A stretch of DNA of 64,000 nucleotides from Paraflavitalea devenefica (GTDB lineage: Bacteria; Bacteroidota; Bacteroidia; Chitinophagales; Chitinophagaceae), in contig NZ_JAARML010000007.1 in assembly GCF_011759375.1 (NCBI RefSeq), positions 308,557-372,556 of the forward strand. The letters run 5' to 3'. This document shows positions 18,694 to 27,758 of the stretch, one piece after another (position 1 is the stretch's first letter; every line of letters starts with the position of its first letter). The translations under genes were made by a program, and so were the position numbers. The notes beneath the pieces are model-generated. The model was not told the DNA's origin. It was given only the letters and a program-made list of their open reading frames with translations, and searched no databases.

Positions 18694-20298
18694 ATGGAGC
18701 AGACAATCTATTTTAATAACCGGATCGGCCGGCACCTGGGCTTGGTCAGGATATTGCTACTGCTGGTACTATTTGCCGCAATAGCGCAGTTTGCTTCATT
18801 CGGCATCATCCAGGCCCATGTCGTTTCCTTCTATGGTGCACAATCCGAAGATATTACCTTTGTCTTTCAGATCGCCTATGTGGGCATCATTGCCACCTTG
18901 CCCATCATGTTCAGGATGGTCAGGTTCTTTAATACCCGGAGCTATCTGCTAACTGCTTTTTTGATAGGGATCCTGCTCAATATTGGATGCTTATTCGTTC
19001 ACGACCTCGTTGTATTTTCAGTTTTACGATTTTTCATTGGCATCATTACTGCCCTCATCGCGGGCTGTATGCTCATCGTTATCTTTTCTACGCTGCCGGC
19101 AGCAAAAAGCACGCTGGTGGGCGTTTCCCTGTTCTTTTCATTGATCCTTACCGGCGGGCTCATCATTGGCATAGGAGCGTCGCGGGTGGTGCCTGGCACA
19201 GACTGGACAGCATTATACGATATCCTGATAAGCTTACAGGTAATAGCCGTACTGCTTTGCCTCCTGATCTTTAAACCCAAACCCGCCAGGAAACCCTACC
19301 CATTATACCAGATCGATTGGTTTGGCTATTGCTTGTTCATCTTCGGAGTGGCAGCCGCTGCATTCGTCATGATATACGGGCCGAAGCGCTACTGGCTGGC
19401 CGATCCTGACATCAGGAATGCAATGATCTTCGCTATCATAATGATCACACTTTTTCTCTACCGGCAGACAATGCTCAAAAGGCCGCTCATCGACCTGAGT
19501 GTGTTCGGGTCGGGTAAATTTATTGTTGGAATAATACTGATGCTGGTTTTCTTTGGCATTAAGGATACCATAAACTTTATCTATGGGTATTCAGCTTCCG
19601 TACTCGGCTGGAGCTCAAAAGATGTAGTCAATGCGGGGTTGTTTAATGTAGCTGGCGTAATAATCGCAACATTCATCGTAGTAAAGGTGATCCTGGCAAA
19701 AAAACAAAACCTGCCCAAACTACTATTAGCCGGATTTGCCATCATGTTCATTTATCATGCGTGGGGATACCTGTACCTTACGCCCGACCTGTCCTTTGCA
19801 GAAATTTGTATCCCTGTCTTCTTGCAGGGTTTTGCCTCCGGATTATTGTTTGTGCCCATCAGCATCCTTTGTTTGGCGTCTATTCCACAAAACAGCACAA
19901 CGACAGGCATTACCGTCCTTACCTATGCCCGCTTTACTGCCACGCTCAACTCCATTGCCGGATTCTATACCCTGCAGCTACATTACAACCAGCAATACAA
20001 AGAAAGCTTTCTGGGCAAGCTGGTCCCTGGAAGTGAAATCCTTTCGCAGCGGCAGGAACTATACAAAGTTTTTTTGGCATCCAGGGGATTTACCCCGGGT
20101 GAAGCTACAGGCATCTCCAATATGCTGATAGCAAAAACGCTAGGCATACAAAGCCAGCTATTGACCATCAGGGCTATTTTTTTAATGGGTGCAATCATCA
20201 CGGCTACAGCTTTCGTCATCCTTATCATTTTTGCAGTGATCAATAAAATAAAGGCGGCAAGAGCATCCTCCCCCACCCTTTCAGGCAGCATCCGCTAA
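18694..20298 (+). CDS. MFS drug transporter of the DHA2/EmrB type
   Basis: The 534-residue protein shows about 14 hydrophobic segments, as expected for DHA2 proton-coupled drug exporters; the first is ILLLLVLFAAIAQFASFGII and the last ATAFVILIIFAVI. The conserved motif A arginine region is weak, as in many Bacteroidota members. It pumps hydrophobic compounds through the adaptor and outer-membrane channel encoded upstream. It is the last gene of the tripartite operon; the next gene begins 60 bp later and may have its own promoter. The substrate cannot be inferred. Confidence 0.92.
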   Translation: MEQTIYFNNRIGRHLGLVRILLLLVLFAAIAQFASFGIIQAHVVSFYGAQSEDITFVFQIAYVGIIATLPIMFRMVRFFNTRSYLLTAFLIGILLNIGCLFVHDLVVFSVLRFFIGIITALIAGCMLIVIFSTLPAAKSTLVGVSLFFSLILTGGLIIGIGASRVVPGTDWTALYDILISLQVIAVLLCLLIFKPKPARKPYPLYQIDWFGYCLFIFGVAAAAFVMIYGPKRYWLADPDIRNAMIFAIIMITLFLYRQTMLKRPLIDLSVFGSGKFIVGIILMLVFFGIKDTINFIYGYSASVLGWSSKDVVNAGLFNVAGVIIATFIVVKVILAKKQNLPKLLLAGFAIMFIYHAWGYLYLTPDLSFAEICIPVFLQGFASGLLFVPISILCLASIPQNSTTTGITVLTYARFTATLNSIAGFYTLQLHYNQQYKESFLGKLVPGSEILSQRQELYKVFLASRGFTPGEATGISNMLIAKTLGIQSQLLTIRAIFLMGAIITATAFVILIIFAVINKIKAARASSPTLSGSIR

Positions 20299-20358
20299 TT
20301 TTCCTGATTTTGACCGTATTTTGTATAAATTCGTCATAAACAGAAGACAGCATAGTAT

Positions 20359-21102
20359 ATGAAAAGAAACATTGTATTGCTTTTTTTACTCGTTTCATGG
20401 GCGGGCTATGGCCAGAATACCATCAACAATTACAAATACGTATTGGTACCTGAAAAATTCGACTTCTCCAGGGAGGCTAACCAGTATGGCTTGAACTTCC
20501 TGGCCAAATCCCTCCTGGAGAATAAAGGGTTTTCCGCTTATTTTGATAACCAGGATATACCAAAAGACCTGGCGGGCGACAGGTGCAATGCGCTAAAAGC
20601 CGAAGTAACGCAGAGAAAAGCAATCTTTGCCACCAATCTTACACTGGTATTAAAGGACTGTCAGGGTAACATCGTATTTAAAAGTAAAGAAGGCAAAAGC
20701 AGGGAAAAGGATTACGGTGCCGCCTATGAAGAGGCCTTAAAAGATGCGTTCAAGTCGCTGAATGACGTACCGTATACTTACACTGGCACCACCAATGCGC
20801 GTCCCCGGCAAACGGTTGACACAACGACTGCCCCCTCCCCTGTTCCTGCCACAACACCGGTAGCAGCAGAGCAAAGGGAACCTGCCGGAACATTATATGC
20901 ACAGGCAACAGCCAATGGATTTCAGTTAATAGATACCACGCCGAAAATAGTTTTAACGCTACTTAAAACTTCAGCACCCGATTATTTCATTGCCAGCAAA
21001 GGAACTACCAATGGCATAGTATTTAAAAAGACCGGGGAATGGTTTTTTGAATACTATAGCGACGGTAAACTTATTTCAGAAAAACTATTGATCAAATTTT
21101 AG
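20359..21102 (+). CDS. Secreted hypothetical protein
   Basis: The 247-residue protein has a signal peptide (MKRNIVLLFLLVSWAGYG). The mature N-terminal domain (about 20-140: NYKYVLVPEKFDFSREANQYGLN and a KDCQGNIVFKSKEGKSREKDYG stretch) is typical of a common uncharacterised family in Bacteroidota. A Thr/Pro-rich linker (about 155-175) leads to a small C-terminal beta-domain (about 180-247). No catalytic motif is seen. It follows the efflux operon on the same strand with a 60-bp gap, so a link to envelope stress is possible but unproven. Confidence 0.7.
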   Translation: MKRNIVLLFLLVSWAGYGQNTINNYKYVLVPEKFDFSREANQYGLNFLAKSLLENKGFSAYFDNQDIPKDLAGDRCNALKAEVTQRKAIFATNLTLVLKDCQGNIVFKSKEGKSREKDYGAAYEEALKDAFKSLNDVPYTYTGTTNARPRQTVDTTTAPSPVPATTPVAAEQREPAGTLYAQATANGFQLIDTTPKIVLTLLKTSAPDYFIASKGTTNGIVFKKTGEWFFEYYSDGKLISEKLLIKF

Positions 21103-21147
21103 CAAACTTCCGGCAGCTACCAATTACTTCACATATTATTACTGATA

Positions 21148-21741
21148 ATGCCCCAAACCTCCTACCCCCGAAAGGCCTGCTTTCAGGCTTCTATCCTCCT
21201 GTGTTGTTTGCTTGCAGTCATATCTCCTTATACTGGCTATTCCCAGGAAAACGCTGTATGGAAAGATTACAAGGTAGATCATGTTGTTACGCTGACGCTT
21301 CCCGTTAAAATAGATACTTCAACCGTGTATGAAAGATGCACTATAGGTCAATTTGAGTATGAAAACCTTGCATTCATATATTCAAAAATCGATGTTATTG
21401 ACTCTGTTCCCTGGCCCAGGGACACATTAAGCATACGAAATGGATATGACAAGTTAATTAAAGGGTTTTTAAGTCAAAATCCCGGAACTGTTCTTGAAAA
21501 AAGAGAAATAGTAGAAGGTCAAGTGTTCGGAGTATATGCAAAAATGAAAGCAACCGTATCAGGAGCTGATGCAATAGTAAACCTGAAAGCGTTCTTTATC
21601 AATGGCGATACCTATGGCATTATGACTCTTACTGAAGCAGGATTGGCTGAAAAAACAAAAGATGTAAGTGAAAAGCTTATGAGATCAATAAAAATTTCCC
21701 CTCTTGCAAAGCAATTTCAACACGACAATCCTTTGAATTAG
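21148..21741 (+). CDS. Secreted hypothetical protein
   Basis: The 197-residue protein has an N-terminal signal segment (ACFQASILLCCLLAVISPYTGYS). The mature part is a single alpha/beta domain resembling small periplasmic proteins that measure ligand or lipid (VTLTLPVKIDTSTVY, KAFFINGDTYGIMTL). No family is recognised with certainty. It lies 45 bp downstream of another secreted hypothetical gene and may share its transcript. The coding sequence is more AT-rich than the genes before it. Confidence 0.65.
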   Translation: MPQTSYPRKACFQASILLCCLLAVISPYTGYSQENAVWKDYKVDHVVTLTLPVKIDTSTVYERCTIGQFEYENLAFIYSKIDVIDSVPWPRDTLSIRNGYDKLIKGFLSQNPGTVLEKREIVEGQVFGVYAKMKATVSGADAIVNLKAFFINGDTYGIMTLTEAGLAEKTKDVSEKLMRSIKISPLAKQFQHDNPLN

Positions 21742-21752
21742 GGTTTCTCTTC

Positions 21753-21932
21753 TTACCTGCCGCCAACGGCTACCGTGTGAAAGCAGTTGGTATCCCAACG
21801 AATAATGCCATAAAGCTGTGAGGCACCCTGCTTAAAGCCAGTATCTTCTATCGTATTAAATTGATCTATAACCACTCCGTATTCATCGTCCAGGAATACT
21901 TTCATAAAGGGATAAAAGTCGTTGCTTTTCAT
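21753..21932 (-). CDS. Small hypothetical protein of 59 residues
   Basis: An ATG at 21932 opens a 59-residue frame, beginning MKSNDFYPFMKVFLDDEYGV and ending HTVAVGGR. It starts only 3 bp after the stop codon of the 226-residue gene, so the two form a tight transcription unit. The composition looks coding (balanced, acidic core, aromatic residues), with no signal peptide or membrane segment. The function is unknown; it could be a partner subunit or immunity-like protein of its neighbour. Confidence 0.5.
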   Translation of the reverse strand: MKSNDFYPFMKVFLDDEYGVVIDQFNTIEDTGFKQGASQLYGIIRWDTNCFHTVAVGGR

Positions 21933-21935
21933 ATA

Positions 21936-22616
21936 TTACTCGTTAAAAGTTAGTATCTCATTAACCATCCACTCAGACAAATCGGTATCAATTGGCTCCA
22001 ACCATTTACCAGGTAATAAAAAATCTTTTGGTGACATTATTTCTTTTGACATGGCTGTACCGGTACATCCATAATATTCATCAATTAAGTCTCGTAATAC
22101 TCCCGAATCACTATTACTAATCTTTTTTGATACAACTATTCCCATTGCCCTGTCAGGCATGACAACCATGTAACCTTCGGGGAACCCCTGACTTAATTCA
22201 TGAGACAATAAAATTCTGCTGGAACCAATCCCATCCTCGTTTGAGAAAATGATAAAGGCAAGAGACCGACCATCTTCAGCAGTACGATAATTGGTATAAA
22301 AATTCCCGGATCCCAGGGAATTACGCAGGTTTTCGAAAGCGGCTTGTTGCCAGCCTTCATGATTCTTGTTTAAAGCATCATAATCTTCCCGCATAATGTA
22401 AGACATCGAACTTTCCGATGAAAAAAACACCCATGTTAAAATGTATTCGCTATTGGGAAAAGCATGATGGGGCAGGTCCCAAACTCCGCGGGTAAGGTAT
22501 CGACTGGGTACAATTAATGGATAAAGGCTGTCCAGGCCTCTATCACCATCCGGCACATTGGCTTTCGTTTCCGGAGCAACTTTTGCTCTTCTGAATAACC
22601 ATCTAAAAAGAGTCAT
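21936..22616 (-). CDS. Hypothetical cytoplasmic protein
   Basis: The 226-residue soluble protein lacks a signal peptide. A stretch such as GFPEGYMVVMPDRAMGIVVS resembles DUF1444/YtpQ-like proteins, but the match is by eye and weak. The C-terminal part contains a conserved-looking PKDFLLPGKWLEPIDTDLSE segment. It is followed at once by a 59-residue gene and preceded by the BACON lipoprotein gene 28 bp upstream on the same strand. Its AT-rich coding sequence differs from the GC-richer metabolic genes. Confidence 0.6.
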   Translation of the reverse strand: MTLFRWLFRRAKVAPETKANVPDGDRGLDSLYPLIVPSRYLTRGVWDLPHHAFPNSEYILTWVFFSSESSMSYIMREDYDALNKNHEGWQQAAFENLRNSLGSGNFYTNYRTAEDGRSLAFIIFSNEDGIGSSRILLSHELSQGFPEGYMVVMPDRAMGIVVSKKISNSDSGVLRDLIDEYYGCTGTAMSKEIMSPKDFLLPGKWLEPIDTDLSEWMVNEILTFNE

Positions 22617-22644
22617 TAGTCTTTATTGAAGTCGACCAGACAGG

Positions 22645-24198
22645 TTAGTTAAATTTTAAAACCCATCCGTCGCCATAACCGTTTAAGCCAACCACATCTC
22701 CATTACTACTGAAAGTGGTACCTACCAGCACATATTTTCCTTTGGAAGGTTCTAAGATAAAGTCTCCCCATTCTTCATCATTGCCACCCGGATTTTTTGT
22801 CCAGATCATGCTTCCATTTTCATCCAGCTTTACCACCCATGCATCCCTTACTCCTTTCAAATTGGTTATATCACCGTCTTTGCTTCTGGAAGAACCGGAC
22901 AACAGAAACCCGCCGCCTTGCGCGGGTGTTATATAGGTAAATTTATCATCCTGGGTTCCGCCAAACACTTTAGACCATAGCTTATTGCCATTAACATCAA
23001 GCTTTATCACCCAGGCATCAGTTGCATCATTAACATATCCAGATGAGTTTCCATGATGGCCGCTAATATCCCCATCATTACTTACGGCACCACCAACAAC
23101 AACATACCCTCCATCCTGTGCTTTGGTTATTGAGTAGCAATATTCATAAGCAGTACCGCCATAACTCTTTTCCCACACTAAATTGCCATTTTGATCGACC
23201 TTTATTATCCAAAAGTCACCGAGTCCCTTGTTGCCGCTTATATGGCCGTTTTGGCTATCAGAGTACCCGGCAACAATATATCCATTGTCTGACGCTTCAA
23301 CTACAGAACTCGCCCATTCATAGCCAGATCCTCCATATGTCTTCTGCCACAATACGGTAAGATTCTCATCGGTTTTTGTTACAGAAAAGTCATTGGCTGA
23401 TTCTCCTACAAAAACATAACCTCCTCCTGTTGCCGGAGTGATGGAATAAACCTCCCCAGGGACGCTTTTCTTCAACAAAATATTGCCATTCCCATCTATT
23501 TTAAAAATTTTGCTGTCGTCTATCCACCCAACACCAGCAAAATCTCCGTCTATGCTACCTCCTGCTGCTATTAAAAAATTCCCATCGGCTGTTGGAACGA
23601 TATAGGATACTACATCACGGTCAGAACCGCCCAGTGTTTTCTGCCAAACCTTATCTCCTTTGGCATCTATTTTTATCACCCAACCATCTTCCTGGCCCTT
23701 ATTGCCGCTTACATCACCGTTGTCGCTCGTTGATCTGCCAACAGCTATTATTCCTCCGTCGCTGGTAGCTACTGCACAAAAGAATTCTTCCATCTCAGTT
23801 CCACCATATGCATTCCTAGTTTTTACAGCCGGCTTGTTTTGGGAAACGGAAATGGAGATCGGCTTAACAGTAATGTTATTGACAGGGCTGATTAAAATAG
23901 TAGCTTCCTGTATCGTATCGCTGACATTATCCTTTGCAACAGACACGAATACCCGGAGAGTACCTTTCCCGGTAGTTATGCTGGTAGTAAGCCAGTCTGC
24001 AGTGGCCGGCAATACAGTAATCTGCCACTGAATATTTGACTTAACCTGGAACGAGTCTTTACCTCCTGCCCCTTCTGGCAGCAATAAAGTGGTACTATCT
24101 GTTTTTAAGTAGGGGACTAACGATTCTTCACTAAGTTCTTTCTGACAGGATGTGCATAGCGCTAATAACAAGACAAATAACAATAAAACCTTATTCAT
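22645..24198 (-). CDS. Lipoprotein with BACON domain and beta-propeller-like repeats
   Basis: The 517-residue protein starts at an ATG at 24198 with a lipoprotein signal (MNKVLLLFVLLLALCTSC). A BACON domain follows (about 30-110; SNIQWQITVLPATADWLTTS). Residues 125-517 form about seven repeats of roughly 55 residues built on GGYVVVGxxxSNDGDISGxxG then WVIKLDxNGNKLWxKxxGGTxxD, typical of secreted Bacteroidota T9SS-associated beta-propellers; the internal GxSxSxDGD loops may bind calcium. No sorting domain is seen, so surface attachment is by lipid. Function unknown; BACON often accompanies carbohydrate- or mucin-binding proteins. The longer frame uses a TTG without a signal. Confidence 0.85.
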   Translation of the reverse strand: MNKVLLLFVLLLALCTSCQKELSEESLVPYLKTDSTTLLLPEGAGGKDSFQVKSNIQWQITVLPATADWLTTSITTGKGTLRVFVSVAKDNVSDTIQEATILISPVNNITVKPISISVSQNKPAVKTRNAYGGTEMEEFFCAVATSDGGIIAVGRSTSDNGDVSGNKGQEDGWVIKIDAKGDKVWQKTLGGSDRDVVSYIVPTADGNFLIAAGGSIDGDFAGVGWIDDSKIFKIDGNGNILLKKSVPGEVYSITPATGGGYVFVGESANDFSVTKTDENLTVLWQKTYGGSGYEWASSVVEASDNGYIVAGYSDSQNGHISGNKGLGDFWIIKVDQNGNLVWEKSYGGTAYEYCYSITKAQDGGYVVVGGAVSNDGDISGHHGNSSGYVNDATDAWVIKLDVNGNKLWSKVFGGTQDDKFTYITPAQGGGFLLSGSSRSKDGDITNLKGVRDAWVVKLDENGSMIWTKNPGGNDEEWGDFILEPSKGKYVLVGTTFSSNGDVVGLNGYGDGWVLKFN

Positions 24199-24365
24199 TA
24201 CTACGTTTTTGGGAAGGGGAAACAAAAGGCGGGATATTAAACTTTAAGGAGCCGCAAATTTATACATTTTATGGCATTTTTCAAATCAAATACATACCCC
24301 TTTGCGAAGTAACACCCTGAAAGGTCGGCATTCAAATTGCATCAAGGGCAGAAAGACATTTTACC

Positions 24366-24656
24366 ATGACACTCATCGAATTTTTGATCCTTTTGATCAT
24401 TGCCGCCATTTGCGGAGGGGTCGGACAAGCGCTGGCTGGCTTCAGCCTGGGCGGCTGCTTTGTTTCCATTATAGTCGGATTTATAGGCGCTTATATCGGT
24501 CTTTGGATAGCAGGCAAATTGGGATTGCCCGAGTTCTTTGCCATTACAGTCGGAGGAAAGACATTTCCTATAGTATGGGCTGTAATAGGCTCTGCCGTAC
24601 TGACGCTGATCATAGCATTGATCCGCCGGGCTATTTATGGCGGAAACAGGTTATAA
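24366..24656 (+). CDS. GlsB/YeaQ/YmgE family small membrane protein
   Basis: The 96-residue protein has three hydrophobic helices (about 4-28, 30-50, 65-88) and glycine-rich segments (GGVGQALAGFSLGGCFVSII), the pattern of the transglycosylase-associated/GlsB family. Members are induced by envelope or general stress, with unclear biochemistry. It is monocistronic and convergent with another small membrane protein gene. Confidence 0.85.
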   Translation: MTLIEFLILLIIAAICGGVGQALAGFSLGGCFVSIIVGFIGAYIGLWIAGKLGLPEFFAITVGGKTFPIVWAVIGSAVLTLIIALIRRAIYGGNRL

Positions 24657-24682
24657 ACCGCTTAACAATGGCAGGAGGCTCA

Positions 24683-25039
24683 CTACTGCTGCCCCTTAAC
24701 GATCCTCCGGTAACGGGCCAGTGCCTGCCCGCCCAGGACCATGCCAATCAATCCCACCACCAGGCCTACGATGGCGCCGGCCCGCCCACTGCCAGTGCCA
24801 AAACCACCGGTAGTACGCGCCAGGTGCAGTCCGCTGAGCACCATGCCGGTTAGTCCCACCACCAGCGCCACAATGGCCATGATCCGCCCCGAATCAATAC
24901 GACGGGCAGACCGGACCAGCGCCCACCAACCAATGGCCACACTGATTAGCCCTACCACCCCAGCCAGGAGGGACGCAGCCCGCCCGGGCGTGATGCTGCT
25001 AACCTGTAAGAACAGGTTGACCTCAAACAAACTTTGCAT
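24683..25039 (-). CDS. Small membrane protein with four hydrophobic helices (DUF6223-like)
   Basis: The 118-residue protein begins at an ATG at 25039; a TTG further upstream adds six residues with no benefit. Four hydrophobic segments alternate with short basic loops (RAASLLAGVVGLISVAIGWW, RIMAIVALVVGLTGMVLSGL, RAGAIVGLVVGLIGMVLGGQ), the second and third pairs being internal repeats with the motif VALVVGLxGMVLxG. It resembles small DUF6223-type membrane proteins. Function unknown. It lies just upstream of, and divergent from, the LytS/LytTR pair. Confidence 0.75.
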   Translation of the reverse strand: MQSLFEVNLFLQVSSITPGRAASLLAGVVGLISVAIGWWALVRSARRIDSGRIMAIVALVVGLTGMVLSGLHLARTTGGFGTGSGRAGAIVGLVVGLIGMVLGGQALARYRRIVKGQQ

Positions 25040-25242
25040 ATTCAATGTTTTATTCAAAACTAACAGCAGCCATCATAACTTTTCCGGCAAGTAGACAACA
25101 GTGGCAAAAGTTGCGACAATGTCATCATATCTGGCGCAGAAAATGCCCTTTTTATGGCGAAAATGATCCTATTGGTATATTCATTACCTTTTATTTCAGG
25201 TAGATTTCTTTCATTGCAGGAAACAAGGCAGTGTGTCGCTAA

Positions 25243-26262
25243 ATGATGAAAATAGTTAAATACAGGTATTTTAATGTACTACTCCATGCGCTGATATGGA
25301 GTATCGTGCTCTCTTTCCCCTATTTCATTTCCAGTGCCGGTAACCAATACAAAATAGGTCCGCTTCCGGGCTTCTACTTTACATTATCAGGCATTATCCA
25401 CATGATCATTTTTTATGGAAATGCCTTTTTGCTCTACCCAAAACTTTTTAACAGGACTTACTGGTTCTTATACATGATCTCCGTCATAGTACTCATTATT
25501 TTCTCCTTCTGGGTGAAATTCTACCTACTGGAGAGATGGTTTCCCGATGATTTGCAGGGCGCAAGGTCCCATATACTCTTTCCTTCTCTGCTGGTATTTA
25601 TTGTCAGCACTTTCTACAGCATAGCGGTCGACAGGATGCGTGCCGAAAAACTACAGCAGGAAAATAAGACCATGCAACTGGGCATGGAACTCAGGTTCCT
25701 CCGTTCCCAGATCAGCCCGCATTTCCTGTTCAATGTATTAACAAGTCTTGTTTCCCTCGCCAGAAAGAAGTCCGATCATCTCGAAACATCACTGTTAATG
25801 CTTTCCCGTCTAATGCGCTACATGTTGTATGATGCGGCTAAAAAAATATCCCTGCAACAGGAAGTGGAATACCTGGAAAGCTATATAGCCTTGCAACAAT
25901 TAAGGTTCGGGCGCGATGTAAATATTATATCCAACATTGAGTTACTGCCGGAAGAAAAAAACTTTCCTATTGAACCCATGCTCCTGATCCCTTTTGTGGA
26001 AAATGCATTTAAACATGGAACGGGTTACGAAGACCGGCCGGAGATAGACATCAACCTGACCGTGAAGCAGGGCGTACTGGTCTTCCAGGTAAAGAACAAA
26101 TTTGATTGGGAAACAGACACCAGCAAAGACGAAAGTCCGGGTATTGGATTGAGCAACGTCCGCTCAAGATTAACGCTACTCTATCCAGGCAGGCATAACC
26201 TGGTCATACAAACAAACAATAGCCTGTTCAGTATTCATTTAACGCTGAAACTATTACTATGA
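25243..26262 (+). CDS. LytS/YehU-type membrane sensor histidine kinase
   Basis: The 339-residue protein has four transmembrane helices in the first 125 residues, a short coiled coil and the His_kinase domain with RSQISPHFLFNVLTSLVSLA (H160) and ATP-binding motifs FVENAFKHG and GIGLSNVRSRL. This is the compact Bacteroidota design with no separate sensor domain. It overlaps the LytTR regulator gene by 4 bp, indicating a coupled two-component pair. The signal is probably perceived in the membrane. Confidence 0.95.
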   Translation: MMKIVKYRYFNVLLHALIWSIVLSFPYFISSAGNQYKIGPLPGFYFTLSGIIHMIIFYGNAFLLYPKLFNRTYWFLYMISVIVLIIFSFWVKFYLLERWFPDDLQGARSHILFPSLLVFIVSTFYSIAVDRMRAEKLQQENKTMQLGMELRFLRSQISPHFLFNVLTSLVSLARKKSDHLETSLLMLSRLMRYMLYDAAKKISLQQEVEYLESYIALQQLRFGRDVNIISNIELLPEEKNFPIEPMLLIPFVENAFKHGTGYEDRPEIDINLTVKQGVLVFQVKNKFDWETDTSKDESPGIGLSNVRSRLTLLYPGRHNLVIQTNNSLFSIHLTLKLLL

Positions 26263-26966
26263 TGCGCTGTATTATTGTGGATGATGAGCCCCTGGTTCGT
26301 GAATTACTGGAAGATAATTTGAGCCAGGTTCCTTTCCTGGAACTGGTAAAATCATGTAAAACTGCTCTGGAAGCGTTGAAGACCTTGCAGGAAGAGCAGG
26401 TTGACCTAATTTTCCTGGACATCCAGATGCCCCGGCTCAACGGTCTGCAGTTCCTGCAATCACTGGATCATCCGCCGCTGGTCATTATAGTGACGGCTTA
26501 TGAAGAATATGCAGTGGAAAGTTTTAACCTGCAGGTGGCTGATTATATACTAAAGCCGTTCGGTTTTGACCGGGTACTAAAAGCCTGTAACCGGGCTGCG
26601 GAATTGTTCCGCATGAAGAACGCTGTAGTATCTTCAGAAACAGTAAAAAGCCACGACTTCTTTGTAAATGTTGAATACACGCTCGTAAAAATTATTGTGG
26701 CTGATATCGAGTACATAGAAGGCGTTAAAGATTACATTAAAATCTACCTTTCCTCCAGGACTAAACCGGTTCTTACCCGCCTATCATTAAAGGCCATTGA
26801 GGCAAAACTCCCTGTCGGCGCCTTTATACGTACGCACAAGTCCTTCCTGGTGGCCATATCCAGGATCACCACCATCAAACGGTCCTTTGTCTGCATCGGT
26901 ACAAAAGAGATCCCCGTAAGCGAAACTTTCCGGGAAAACATTAACAAGGTGCTGAAAGCTGATTGA
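26259..26966 (+). CDS. LytTR family response regulator
   Basis: The 235-residue protein has a receiver domain (1-115) with the acidic pair in IIVDDEP, the phosphoacceptor D54 in LIFLDIQMP and the lysine in DYILKPF. The LytTR DNA-binding domain (about 135-233) carries IEYIEGVKDYIKIYL and FIRTHKSFLVAISRI. It is paired with the LytS-type kinase through an ATGA overlap. Targets cannot be told from the window; the secreted-protein gene downstream begins 133 bp later. Confidence 0.95.
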   Translation: MMRCIIVDDEPLVRELLEDNLSQVPFLELVKSCKTALEALKTLQEEQVDLIFLDIQMPRLNGLQFLQSLDHPPLVIIVTAYEEYAVESFNLQVADYILKPFGFDRVLKACNRAAELFRMKNAVVSSETVKSHDFFVNVEYTLVKIIVADIEYIEGVKDYIKIYLSSRTKPVLTRLSLKAIEAKLPVGAFIRTHKSFLVAISRITTIKRSFVCIGTKEIPVSETFRENINKVLKAD

Positions 26967-27099
26967 AGCGACATAGTGTTATCTCATGTACCTTTTCCGT
27001 AAGGTGAATCCCGCTATCCGTTAAGTCGGCAGTCCTCTCCTTCCCTTTCTTCGCCATCTTTACGCTGCATTCAAAAAAATAACATCAAAAAACAACCTT

Positions 27100-27537
27100 A
27101 TGCAAAAAGTAACATTCATCCTTACGCTGTTACTGATCGCAGGTATCAGTAATGCAGGGGCGCAAACTCCAGACGTAACAACGATCTCCTCACTTAAACT
27201 GACGGAAGGGAAAAATACTGTTCGACTACCGGATGGCTCCGGCAGCTTTGAATTTGTTAAACGCGGCGATACATTTTCCGACGTAGTGTTCATTAGGAGG
27301 GGCACCACTAATAACCTAAAACAAATAGGATTAGCAGCAAAAAACACCAATGGCAAGCTGCCCACTCCCTGCCAGTATCCCATACCTGATGCTTGTTTCG
27401 GAATCCCCAATAGTTCAGAGGTCGCCATGTGTTTTTGCAAGCCCACCAACCTGTCGGGCGGCGAATACACGGTAACCTTTGTGAAGGCGGTACTCTATGG
27501 CCGTAAAGCGGATGATGATAGAAGGCAGGATTATTAA
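27100..27537 (+). CDS. Small secreted hypothetical protein
   Basis: The 145-residue protein has a signal peptide (MQKVTFILTLLLIAGISNAGA). The mature region has a beta-rich N-terminal half and four cysteines in the C-terminal half (PCQYPIPDACFG, AMCFCKP), suggesting disulphides in the periplasm. No family is recognised. It follows the LytTR gene on the same strand and ends in a strong terminator. The last bases before the island on its right make it the final gene of the GC-richer flank. Confidence 0.6.
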   Translation: MQKVTFILTLLLIAGISNAGAQTPDVTTISSLKLTEGKNTVRLPDGSGSFEFVKRGDTFSDVVFIRRGTTNNLKQIGLAAKNTNGKLPTPCQYPIPDACFGIPNSSEVAMCFCKPTNLSGGEYTVTFVKAVLYGRKADDDRRQDY

Positions 27538-27558
27538 AGGTTGCTTTACTACCTCATA

Positions 27559-27590
27559 CGAAAAATGCCCCTGCTGGGGTATTTTTCGTT
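27559..27590 (+). terminator. Rho-independent terminator after the small secreted protein
   Basis: A 13-bp stem, CGAAAAATGCCCC paired with GGGGTATTTTTCG, has a short loop and one G-T pair. The A/T-rich symmetric stem could act in both directions, also closing the island transcript that ends at 27759. Confidence 0.82.
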
Positions 27591-27758
27591 TCTATTGTTC
27601 AGCGGAGAGAGGAATTCGCCCCCGGCGCAGCTTCCCTCACTCCGCATTTCGGGTGCAGCCCGCTGGAAGTGACGAATAGCTAATATTAAATCAGTAATCT
27701 TGGTCTCTTGCCTGGGGGATGTATTCTATGTGGGGAACGATGAAGCCATTTATTGGCT

